Shown: piece after piece, positions 1-6,527 of the stretch
Position numbering within the stretch: position 1 is the stretch's first letter
Layout: the number at the start of each line of letters is the position of its first letter
DNA from: Bacillota bacterium
GTDB taxonomy: Bacteria; Bacillota; Dethiobacteria; DTU022; JAAZDU01
Reading direction: 5' to 3'
NCBI GenBank assembly: GCA_012512665.1
Contig: JAAZDU010000336.1
Span: 1 to 8,007 of the forward strand
DNA length: 8,007 nt
Notes under the pieces: generated by a model
The model's database searches: none
Told to the model about the DNA's origin: nothing
What the model saw: only the letters and a program-made list of their open reading frames with translations
Translations under genes and position numbers: made by a program

Positions 1-546
1 AATATATCCTTTGGCTATACCTCCCAAATCCAGCCTCATGCCTTCCCGTTCCAGCTTAACCAGGTTACTATTCTTGAAAGTAACATTCCTATAATCTACA
101 AGAGCCAAAGCTTTTTCCAACTGATCGGGGCTGGGAACCAACTGCTTTTCTTCCCCAAAACCCCACAATTGTAAAACAGGTGCTATGGTAATATCAAACG
201 CCCCACCTGTCTGCTCTGATAGCTCTAAAGATTTTTTAATAACCTCGGCTGTTTGTGGCGAAACTGTTACTGCTTCTTTCCCCGCACGGCTGTTTAAAAG
301 ATGAATATCAGTATTTTCTAGATGAGCGCTTAAGAGTTCTTCCAGGCGAGCCATCTCAGCAAAAACATCTTCAGCCAGAAGTTTAGCCTCATCATGAGGA
401 ATATTATAAAATGTAAGGTCCACTTTGGTATCCATTAAAAAACGGGAAATTGTAACCGGATCTTTTCCCTGTGAAAAGCACCCCGAAAGCAAAATCATCA
501 AAAAAAACAGCAGGAACAAACAGGCAACAGCTGCTCTTTTTTTCAT
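1..546 (-). CDS. apbE: ApbE, FAD:protein FMN transferase lipoprotein, N-terminal part
   Basis: ApbE moves FMN from FAD onto a Thr/Ser of target proteins such as the RnfG/NqrC type, on the outer side of the cytoplasmic membrane. The first 182 codons are visible; the gene runs off the left edge, and full-length ApbE is usually well over 300 residues. Residues 1-23 are a lipoprotein signal: basic MKKR, a hydrophobic stretch and a lipobox LLSGC with lipidated C23. The family blocks follow: SRFLMDTKVDLTFY at 34-47, EQTGGAFDITIAPVLQLWGF at 111-130, and RLDLGGIAKGY at 171-181, which belongs to the FAD/Mg site. The later metal-binding part is outside the window. The ATG (544-546) has AAAGGGG 7 nt upstream. 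A terminator and candidate promoter set it apart from the operon; no FMN-target protein is in the window. Confidence 0.93.
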   Translation of the reverse strand, partial: MKKRAAVACLFLLFFLMILLSGCFSQGKDPVTISRFLMDTKVDLTFYNIPHDEAKLLAEDVFAEMARLEELLSAHLENTDIHLLNSRAGKEAVTVSPQTAEVIKKSLELSEQTGGAFDITIAPVLQLWGFGEEKQLVPSPDQLEKALALVDYRNVTFKNSNLVKLEREGMRLDLGGIAKGYI

Positions 547-606
547 GATTGTGCCCCTTTCCTGGTACAACCTTTTGCAGCTTAGCTAAACCTTAAAATC
601 ATTTTT

Positions 607-635
607 ATACTAACATTTATAAAGACTGCAGGCAA
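607..635 (-). promoter_or_regulatory. Candidate sigma-A promoter for apbE
   Basis: On the leftward strand TTGCCT (630-635) and TAGTAT (607-612) are spaced by 17 bp and match the -35 and -10 consensus at four of six positions each. They lie just beyond the operon terminator and about 60-90 bp upstream of the apbE ATG. Position is the main support; a TATAAA a few bases further downstream is an alternative -10. Confidence 0.35.
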
Positions 636-638
636 GGC

Positions 639-673
639 AAAAAAAAAGCTCTCCACTTAAGGAAAGCTTTTTT
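639..673 (-). terminator. Rho-independent terminator of the mrp-type operon
   Basis: On the leftward strand, AAGCTTTCC and GGAGAGCTT pair across a 6-nt loop (positions 655-660), with one G-U wobble, and are followed by a run of nine T before GCC. The A-run before the stem extends the pairing. The same site on the plus strand has a C-A mismatch, so it works best for leftward transcripts. It starts 8 bp after the stop of the last operon gene and separates the operon from apbE. Confidence 0.88.
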
Positions 674-680
674 AAGTTTA

Positions 681-3059
681 TCACCTGAAAAAGAAAAGGA
701 CAAAGAAAACTATACCCAGCATAATAGCCAGTAAAAGGGTATCAAAATTAAGGTTTTTGATGTTCCATTCCATTGGGTTTATCTTAAAAGAACTGCTAAC
801 TTTACTTTTTCTTTTGCTGGTTTGTGTACTGTCCTTGCCAGGAACTATTAATTCCTTGGCAGCTTTACCAGAGCGTTCATAAGCCATGTTTAGGGCGTTA
901 TCCATTTTGGCTGTTTTGTCATAAATGTTTTTTGCTGCTCTACCCGAGCTCTCATAGGCACTGTTTAAAGATTCATCCAGTTGACGGCTTTTTTCCATCA
1001 GTCTATATGCTTTCATGCTGGAGAGATCATAAGCTTCGTTAAGAGATTCGTCAACCAGCTGGCCTCTTTCAATTAACTGGTAAGCACCTTTACTGGAGCG
1101 GTCATAAGCATCCACAAGGGAGTCTTCCAGGTTGCGGCTTTTTTCCACAATTTGATAAGCTTTCCTACTCGAATTTTCATAAAAGCTGTCCAGAGAGCTA
1201 TCCATCTGTCCTACAACACGGCAGAGAGCTAAAAAATCAGAGGCTATTTTGTAGTAAAAGCTATTGATAGCGTTATCGGTTTTGGGCCCGAGATGGGTTA
1301 GCATACGGTACAGGAAACTCACCACAGGCTGCAATACTATTTTTTCCACACTAAGATTAGCAGGCGGCTTCCACCAGAAAAAGCGAAAACGAAAACCTAT
1401 AAGCGCTAACAGGACCGCTAGCAAAAAAATAGTCGCTGAAGCATTGAGAGGCGCTTCAGAAAAAAAATGAAATCCTGTGAGGTGCTCGATACCACCGCGA
1501 TAAAATTGGAACTGGGACGCAGCCGGTAAAAGATAATTTTCAATGAAAATATTCGGCCAGATTCCCAGCAAAATAATACCGGCAGCAAGTAAAGCTAGAG
1601 GCAGATACATTAAAAACGAGGTGTGATAATTAACGTTATACTTCTCGGGCAGCGGCCCTAAAAATGTACAATAAAACAGCTTGGCATAATAGCAGAAAGT
1701 AAAGGCGCTGCCCAGAACAAAGAGTCTTTCAGCAAGATAGATATCAAAAGTATGATAATAGTGATGCGCCTCTAACAGGGCATCGTGGATTAAAGTTTTG
1801 CTGGCATAACCATTTAGCAGGGGCAAACCGCTGATAGCTCCAAAAGACAAAAGGAAAAAAACCATAAGCAGCGGAAATTTGCGCCAGAGCCCCCCCAGGC
1901 GGTCCAGACGGTACTCGCCCGTATGATAAAAAATAATAGCAAAGATAAGGAAAAAAGAAACTTTGTATAAAGTGTGGTTAATGGCATGGAAGACAGCCCC
2001 GCTAAATCCCATGGCTTCTTCCAAGCCGAAGAGATATGCTGCTGACCCGATAGCTACTATGATGTAGCCCATCTGGCTGATACTGCTGTACGACAAAAGC
2101 CTCATGGCATGATTTTGAAGCAAGGCCATGAGCGCGCCAAATACCATAGTTATAAGCCCGAGCCAAATAATAACATAACCAGCTGAGGCAGCAAAATGGA
2201 AAGCTTCTTTTGCAGCCATATCAGCAGGGGTAAAAACCAGTAAAACTATCCTGATAATTCCGTAAATCCCTGCTTTAACCATGGCCCCGGAAGAAAAGGC
2301 ATTGACTATAGCAGGAGAGGCACCGTATGCCCTGGGCATCCAAACATGCAGGGGTATCATGCCTGCCTTAATACCAAATCCCACCATAAAACAGATAAGT
2401 ATGGTGGCAAGCGACCAAGCAGGGACCCCCTGCAGGGCCAACATCATGGGGCTGATTTGCACATGGCCTGCTAAACTATGGAGCAGAAACACTCCTCCCA
2501 AAAGGACCAAGCCGCCAGCAATGCCCAAAACCAGCGTGTACATACCGGCATGCATCGCCTCATCTGTGCGGTTCTGAATAACAAGCACATATGATGCTAC
2601 CGTCATCAGCTCAAAAAAGAGGAAAAAAGTTACCCAGTCTCCCGTTACCATCACACCGAGGTTACCTGCAAGGGTAAATAGGAGAAAAACAAAGTAGGTT
2701 AGGCTGTACTTCTCCTGGCGCATATAAGGTAGGGAAAATAGCGTAACAACACACCAGGCCAGGGAGACCAGCAGAGCAAAAATGAAGCTTAGCAGATCAA
2801 CTCGAAAACTTAGTCCAACAGCCATAAACTTTGGCAGCTGACAGTATAAATCACCCTGCTTGACGAGGGGGTAAAGCCCGGCAGTGCTCAGCAAAGTAAC
2901 CAAAGTGACAAGAAACGATAATAGAGGGTAAATACGCTTGCTTAAGCGGCCCAGAGCAAATACCAGTATCCCCCCGGCAAGCGGAATAAGTGGCAAAATT
3001 ACTGGCCAGATGTGATAAATGCGCGCTGTTTCGCCTGCCGTAACAGCTGCAAGGTTCAT
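681..3059 (-). CDS. NuoL/MrpA-N-like antiporter subunit with 25-residue repeat arm and C-terminal membrane anchor
   Basis: Residues 1 to about 560 form a NuoL/MrpA N-terminal-type proton-channel core of about 14-15 helices. Key residues are E150 (GDWVTFFLFFELM), K231 (GFGIKAGMIPLHVWMPRAY), K262 in helix 8, K366 in HAINHTLYKVS and K421 (LLNGYASKTLI). Residues 561-593 are a basic, aromatic linker. Residues 594-743 hold six 25-residue units, the first degenerate, predicted helical and amphipathic. A Ser/Lys-rich spacer follows, then one terminal membrane helix at about 772-791. The 792-residue length mimics classical MrpA, but the C-terminus is not the MbhD/MbhE part, which is encoded separately upstream. 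The arm plus anchor recalls the lateral helix of NuoL. It is the last gene of the operon, ending 8 bp before the terminator. The core assignment is firm; the arm's role is inference. Confidence 0.93.
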   Translation of the reverse strand: MNLAAVTAGETARIYHIWPVILPLIPLAGGILVFALGRLSKRIYPLLSFLVTLVTLLSTAGLYPLVKQGDLYCQLPKFMAVGLSFRVDLLSFIFALLVSLAWCVVTLFSLPYMRQEKYSLTYFVFLLFTLAGNLGVMVTGDWVTFFLFFELMTVASYVLVIQNRTDEAMHAGMYTLVLGIAGGLVLLGGVFLLHSLAGHVQISPMMLALQGVPAWSLATILICFMVGFGIKAGMIPLHVWMPRAYGASPAIVNAFSSGAMVKAGIYGIIRIVLLVFTPADMAAKEAFHFAASAGYVIIWLGLITMVFGALMALLQNHAMRLLSYSSISQMGYIIVAIGSAAYLFGLEEAMGFSGAVFHAINHTLYKVSFFLIFAIIFYHTGEYRLDRLGGLWRKFPLLMVFFLLSFGAISGLPLLNGYASKTLIHDALLEAHHYYHTFDIYLAERLFVLGSAFTFCYYAKLFYCTFLGPLPEKYNVNYHTSFLMYLPLALLAAGIILLGIWPNIFIENYLLPAASQFQFYRGGIEHLTGFHFFSEAPLNASATIFLLAVLLALIGFRFRFFWWKPPANLSVEKIVLQPVVSFLYRMLTHLGPKTDNAINSFYYKIASDFLALCRVVGQMDSSLDSFYENSSRKAYQIVEKSRNLEDSLVDAYDRSSKGAYQLIERGQLVDESLNEAYDLSSMKAYRLMEKSRQLDESLNSAYESSGRAAKNIYDKTAKMDNALNMAYERSGKAAKELIVPGKDSTQTSKRKSKVSSSFKINPMEWNIKNLNFDTLLLAIMLGIVFFVLFFFR
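831..1280 (-). repeat. Tandem 75-bp (25-residue) coding repeats in the C-terminal arm
   Basis: Six consecutive in-frame units of exactly 75 bp encode residues 594-743 of the NuoL-like subunit. Five are clear (831-1205, residues 619-743); the first (1206-1280, residues 594-618) matches only over its first nine positions. Conserved positions in a unit are hydrophobic 1 (M/L/V), D or E at 2-3, L at 5, A or F at 8, Y at 9, D/E at 10 in four of the five, S at 12, S or G at 13, basic residues at 14-15, A at 16, Y at 17 in three of five, and K/R around 22-24. The DNA copies have drifted, so the array is old and kept by selection on protein, not a recent slippage product. Confidence 0.9.
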
Positions 3060-4574
3060 TTACATGCCTCCCCTGAACAGGAATACTGCAGCTTTTAGAG
3101 AAAGCTCATAGGCAATGTTGGATGGAAAAAGACCCAGGAAAAAGCAACCCAAGCCTAAAATTACCATGGGAATAACCATCTTGGCTGTAGCCTCACCCCT
3201 CAGGTTAATACCCGCTTCTACGTGTTGAGCTTCACCGTGCGCATGCTCCTGCTCCTCTCCACCAAAAAAAGCAGCTATTATAATGGGCAGATAATAAAGG
3301 CCGTTTAACAGACTGCTGATAAGAAGAATTACAACATAAATAGGCAATCCTGCCTCCAGGGCCCCTAGGCTGAGAGTCCACTTGCTCAAGAAGCCGTTTA
3401 AGGGAGGGATACCGATCATGGCCAGGGCAGCAATGGTAAAAGCCCCCATAGTAAAAGGCATTTTTCTGCCAATACCGGCCAGATCGTTAATATTTCTTAG
3501 CCCGGTCTTCCAGATAATAGCTCCGGCAGCTAAAAAGAGCGTGCTCTTCATAAATGCGTGGCTAAAAATATGGAATATATCTCCAACCAGTCCCTGTTCG
3601 GTAAAAAGTATCATGCCCAAAAGAACATAGCCCATCTGCCCTATACTGGAATAAGCCAGGCGTCTCTTTAAGTCAAACTGGGTTAGGGCCACAGCAGATC
3701 CCAGTAGGATTGTAATGACAGCCAAAACGGCCACAAGCAGATCCCAGCGGGCAGACTGCACTACCTCTATATTAAAAACATAAAACAGTACTCTTAACAT
3801 ACCGTAAGCACCTGTTTTCAGCATGATGCCGGAAAGCAGAGCGCTGGCCGGTGAAGGGGCAACAGGGTGGGCCTCAGGAAGCCAAACGTGAAGAGGAAAC
3901 ATCCCTGCTTTCATACCAAAGCCGATCAGGTAACAAACAAAGGCAAAGAAAGCCAAGGTTGAAGGTTTACTAACAAGTACTCCTTTACTTAAAGAAACGC
4001 TACCCGCCAGCTCAAAGGTGGCAATAATGGCAAAAAACAGGGCCAGGCCACCAATAATAGTCATAATGAGGTACTTATAGCCGGCTTTTAAAGCTGTTGG
4101 AGTCTCTTCATGGATAACAAGAACATAAGAAACAAGTGACATCAGTTCAAAAAAAACATAGAGGGTAAAAAAGTCTCCCGCAAAAAAGATGCCGAGGGTA
4201 GCCCCCAGGGTGAAAATTAAAACAGGGTAATAGCGATTTTTGCCATGCTCAGGTTTCATGTAATCTAAAGAATAAATTGTCGCCATCATCCAAACGAAAG
4301 AAGATAAAATGGCCAGGCAGAAACTTAAAATATCAATCCTTACGGTTACTCCTAATTCAGGCAAAATTTGAAAGAGCGTATATTCTATGGTCTTACCCTC
4401 CATAACGAAAGGATAGAGGGAAGCTACTGAAAAAAAAGTAATGACTGCTGTTAAAACAGAAAGGCCATCCCGCAGTTTTTCCGAGCGCTTGCTCAGGATA
4501 AAAATAGCTGGGGTCATAAAAATTGGAAATAACACTACCCATAATGGTATTATAGCTTGCCAGTACATACCCAA
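3060..4574 (-). CDS. mrpD: MrpD-like antiporter subunit, second copy
   Basis: This is a second polytopic antiporter-like subunit, 504 residues from the preferred TTG, 502 from the ATG at 4568 or 511 from the ATG at 4595 (numbering below uses 511). All key family residues are present: E150 in helix 5 (GDFFTLYVFFELM), K229 in helix 7 (GFGMKAGMFPLHVWLPEAH), K260 in helix 8, K350 in HIFSHAFMKS and K405 in helix 12 (PPLNGFLSKW). The C-terminal half is very close to the first copy (45 of 69 residues identical by eye over FHIFSHA to SKWTL), while the helix-5 region resembles the third subunit more. A Glu/His-rich loop at 447-460 lies between the last helices. The TAA stop directly abuts the next ATG, with GGGGAGG 7 nt before it. 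Confidence 0.93.
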   Translation of the reverse strand: MGMYWQAIIPLWVVLFPIFMTPAIFILSKRSEKLRDGLSVLTAVITFFSVASLYPFVMEGKTIEYTLFQILPELGVTVRIDILSFCLAILSSFVWMMATIYSLDYMKPEHGKNRYYPVLIFTLGATLGIFFAGDFFTLYVFFELMSLVSYVLVIHEETPTALKAGYKYLIMTIIGGLALFFAIIATFELAGSVSLSKGVLVSKPSTLAFFAFVCYLIGFGMKAGMFPLHVWLPEAHPVAPSPASALLSGIMLKTGAYGMLRVLFYVFNIEVVQSARWDLLVAVLAVITILLGSAVALTQFDLKRRLAYSSIGQMGYVLLGMILFTEQGLVGDIFHIFSHAFMKSTLFLAAGAIIWKTGLRNINDLAGIGRKMPFTMGAFTIAALAMIGIPPLNGFLSKWTLSLGALEAGLPIYVVILLISSLLNGLYYLPIIIAAFFGGEEQEHAHGEAQHVEAGINLRGEATAKMVIPMVILGLGCFFLGLFPSNIAYELSLKAAVFLFRGGM

Positions 4575-4582
4575 AAGCTCAT

Positions 4583-4588
4583 CTCCTT
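4583..4588 (-). promoter_or_regulatory. Ribosome binding site that decides the start of the second mrpD-like gene
   Basis: The leftward strand reads AAGGAG here. It lies 8 nt upstream of an in-frame TTG (4572-4574) and 14 nt upstream of an in-frame ATG (4566-4568). The upstream ATG at 4593-4595 would place this site inside the coding region and has only AAGGG about 2 nt before it. The site therefore argues for the TTG, or second best the internal ATG. Confidence 0.65.
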
Positions 4589-4629
4589 CCCACATATCCC
4601 TTGGAATCCTATTACTATATATATCTTAT

Positions 4630-4647
4630 ATGGGCTCCTCTGCCCAT
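4630..4647 (-). other. Perfect inverted repeat in the mrpD-mrpD gap
   Basis: ATGGGC (4630-4635) and GCCCAT (4642-4647) form a perfect 6-bp stem with a 6-nt loop, 10 bp after the stop of the first mrpD-like gene. On the leftward transcript it is followed by an A/T-rich stretch (ATATAAGATATATATAG) but not a U-run, so it is not a convincing terminator. It may be a small mRNA structure between two paralogous genes, possibly affecting processing or relative expression. A 6-bp stem can also arise by chance. Confidence 0.35.
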
Positions 4648-4656
4648 CTGCTTAGT

Positions 4657-6141
4657 TTAAAGAATAGCCGTCACCGTCTTCTGTAAAAAAGCTAACAGGG
4701 GGGCCGGATATATACCAAAAAATATTATGCCAAACCCCAGGAAGAGAATAGAATAGAGCATTACGCCGGGAACTTTGCCAATCTCCAGCTCTGGCTCACC
4801 TTTGACACCAAAAAAAGCGTTGATTACTATGGGCATATAATAGAGGCAGTTTAATAAGCTACTCAACAGTATCACTACTACAATAATTGGCCTTCCCAGG
4901 TCCAGGGCACCTAAAGCTAGCTGCCATTTGCTGATAAAACCATTGGTACCGGGGATGCCTACCATGGAAAGCGCACCTATAGTAAAAGCTCCCATGGTTA
5001 AAGGCAGCTTAACCCCTAACCCCTTCATATCTCTAATACGCCGTATGCCAGTACTATAAATAATGATACCGGCTGCAAGGAACAGCATGGACTTCATCAT
5101 AGCATGGTTAAAAATATGAAGGAGCCCACCTGCTACAGCCCTTTGACCCATGAGTGAAAAACCTAAAAAGACATATCCAATCTGGGCAATACTGGAATAA
5201 GCCAGCATTTTTTTAATATCTTCCTGCACCATGGCTACGATAGAGCCGTAAAGAATAGCCAGCACAGACAGAAAAAGAACGATTTCCATGACGGGTATCT
5301 CGAGAAAAATTTCCCTTGGATATGCCTTTAAAAAAACTTTAAGAAAAGCAGCCGCATATACTTTAATAACCAGGCCGGAAAGGACGGCGCTGGAAGGAGA
5401 GGGGGCAGCGGTGTGGGCATCAGGCAACCATACATGTAAGGGGAACAGCGCCGCCTTTACCCCATACCCTACGACAAAAAAACCAAGGGAGATCAAGATA
5501 TTGTTGGGGTAGTGGCTCATGACCCGCGGTAAAACATCGTTAAGGTATCCAATGTTAAGGTGCCCGGTGATCATATAAAGCATGGCAGTTGCCAACAGGA
5601 TACACCCTGATCCCAGCGTACTTAAAATAAGGTATTTGAGGGAGGCCTCAATACACTCCCGGGATTCTTTAATGGATATAATAGCACAAGCGGAGATGGC
5701 AGAGATCTCCACAAAAACGTACATGTTAAAAAGGTCGTTGGTAACTGAAATCCCTGCCATGGAAGCCATAAGGAGCAGGTAGAGAGTAAAGTACCAGCCC
5801 AAAACCTCGTCCTTTAGCCCATGTTTTAAGTCCTGCAGGCCATATACAATGGCTATGAGGCCTATTACGCTAAATGTTAACAGCAAAAAGACAGCCAGGT
5901 AATCTATCTCCAGCTCAATACCAAAAGGCGGTGCCCAGCCACCAAGATAATAATTAAACGGACCGTGGTAGTTTACGGCAGCCATCAGGTAAAGAGAAGA
6001 GAGAGCAAAGAAAGCCATGCTGGCTATAACCAAAGGTGCTGCCCAGCTTTTTTTGTGCCTGTAAACAATAGGCTCAAGAAAAGCAGCCAAGAGAAGCAAA
6101 GCTACGATAATTACCGGCAAATGTTCGTAATTTAAATTCAT
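4657..6141 (-). CDS. mrpD: MrpD-like (MbhH-like) antiporter subunit, first copy
   Basis: This 494-residue polytopic protein has about 14 hydrophobic helices and belongs to the proton-conducting family of complex I NuoL/M/N, MrpA/MrpD and MbhH. Functional residues by family analogy are E145 in helix 5 (NDLFNMYVFVEIS), K229 in helix 7 (GYGVKAALFPLHVWLPDAH), K260 in helix 8, the HIFNHAMMKS block with K350, and K405 in helix 12 (GTNGFISKW). LAYSSIAQIGYV lies at 313-324. The length fits MrpD. It sits directly after mrpC, the canonical mrpD position, and is coupled to mrpC by a 4-bp overlap. Its helix-5 region (EISAISACAII) differs from the (F)ELMxxxSYVLV form of the two downstream paralogues, so this copy may be tuned differently. 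Confidence 0.95.
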   Translation of the reverse strand: MNLNYEHLPVIIVALLLLAAFLEPIVYRHKKSWAAPLVIASMAFFALSSLYLMAAVNYHGPFNYYLGGWAPPFGIELEIDYLAVFLLLTFSVIGLIAIVYGLQDLKHGLKDEVLGWYFTLYLLLMASMAGISVTNDLFNMYVFVEISAISACAIISIKESRECIEASLKYLILSTLGSGCILLATAMLYMITGHLNIGYLNDVLPRVMSHYPNNILISLGFFVVGYGVKAALFPLHVWLPDAHTAAPSPSSAVLSGLVIKVYAAAFLKVFLKAYPREIFLEIPVMEIVLFLSVLAILYGSIVAMVQEDIKKMLAYSSIAQIGYVFLGFSLMGQRAVAGGLLHIFNHAMMKSMLFLAAGIIIYSTGIRRIRDMKGLGVKLPLTMGAFTIGALSMVGIPGTNGFISKWQLALGALDLGRPIIVVVILLSSLLNCLYYMPIVINAFFGVKGEPELEIGKVPGVMLYSILFLGFGIIFFGIYPAPLLAFLQKTVTAIL

Positions 6142-6527
6142 GGCTTGTAACTCCTTATCCTGGCAATTTCATCAGCATCAACTGTCCCGTAATGCTGGTA
6201 TAGTTTGATGATCAGGCTTAAGGCATACGCCGTCACACTTACTGCCACCACTATACCGGTGAGGATTAGTGCCTGCGGCAGCGGGTTCATATATATCTGA
6301 TCAAACCCTTCATCCAGAATGGGAGCACGCCCTCCCTCTATATAACCAATAGAAACAAATATTAAAAAAGCAGCTGTCTCCATAATATTCATACCGATAA
6401 TTTTTTTAATCAGGTTGGCATGCGTAAGCATGGTATGAAAGCCAATAATAAAGAGAATTATGGCAGCAAAATAATAATAATTATTAAAAAGCTTACTCAG
6501 AACTTCGATGTCTATCACTTCCTTCAA
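6138..6527 (-). CDS. mrpC: MrpC/MnhC/PhaC antiporter subunit C, NuoK-like
   Basis: MrpC (MbhG) is the Mrp counterpart of the complex I subunit NuoK, a three-helix protein joining the antiporter-like subunits. Helices are visible at about 18-34, 43-61 and 86-108. The block NPLPQALILT at 81-90, entering helix 3, is the diagnostic MrpC motif. NuoK-type subunits use membrane Glu residues; E50 in helix 2 is a candidate. The start is uncertain. The longest frame begins with TTG (6525-6527), which has no good binding site. A GTG four codons in (6516-6518) is the alternative, but the AAGGAAGTGAT binding-site-like run lies inside these first codons. The TGA stop overlaps the next ATG (ATGA), with AAGGAG 9 nt before it. 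Confidence 0.92.
   Translation of the reverse strand: MKEVIDIEVLSKLFNNYYYFAAIILFIIGFHTMLTHANLIKKIIGMNIMETAAFLIFVSIGYIEGGRAPILDEGFDQIYMNPLPQALILTGIVVAVSVTAYALSLIIKLYQHYGTVDADEIARIRSYKP

Noticed and set aside
831..1205. 75-bp direct repeats considered as a mobile or CRISPR-like array
   Set aside because: The units are contiguous, in frame, diverged at the DNA level and conserved as protein, so they are a coding repeat, not spacers or transposon ends.
824..1470. Plus-strand open frames opposite the repeat arm and linker
   Set aside because: They are antisense shadows of the C-terminal part of the NuoL-like gene; their sequence is not protein-like and has no family resemblance.
2281..2577. 98-codon open frame on the plus strand
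   Set aside because: It lies wholly antisense to the NuoL-like core, whose reading is strongly supported by family motifs. It has no recognisable product and no binding site at its start.
4605..4625. Internal promoter in the AT-rich tract before the second mrpD-like gene
   Set aside because: TATAAG/TATATA resemble a -10, but no acceptable -35 lies 16-18 bp upstream.
3382..5782. Plus-strand open frames opposite the two mrpD-like genes
   Set aside because: They are antisense to well-supported membrane proteins. Their apparent openness follows from codon bias in the real genes.
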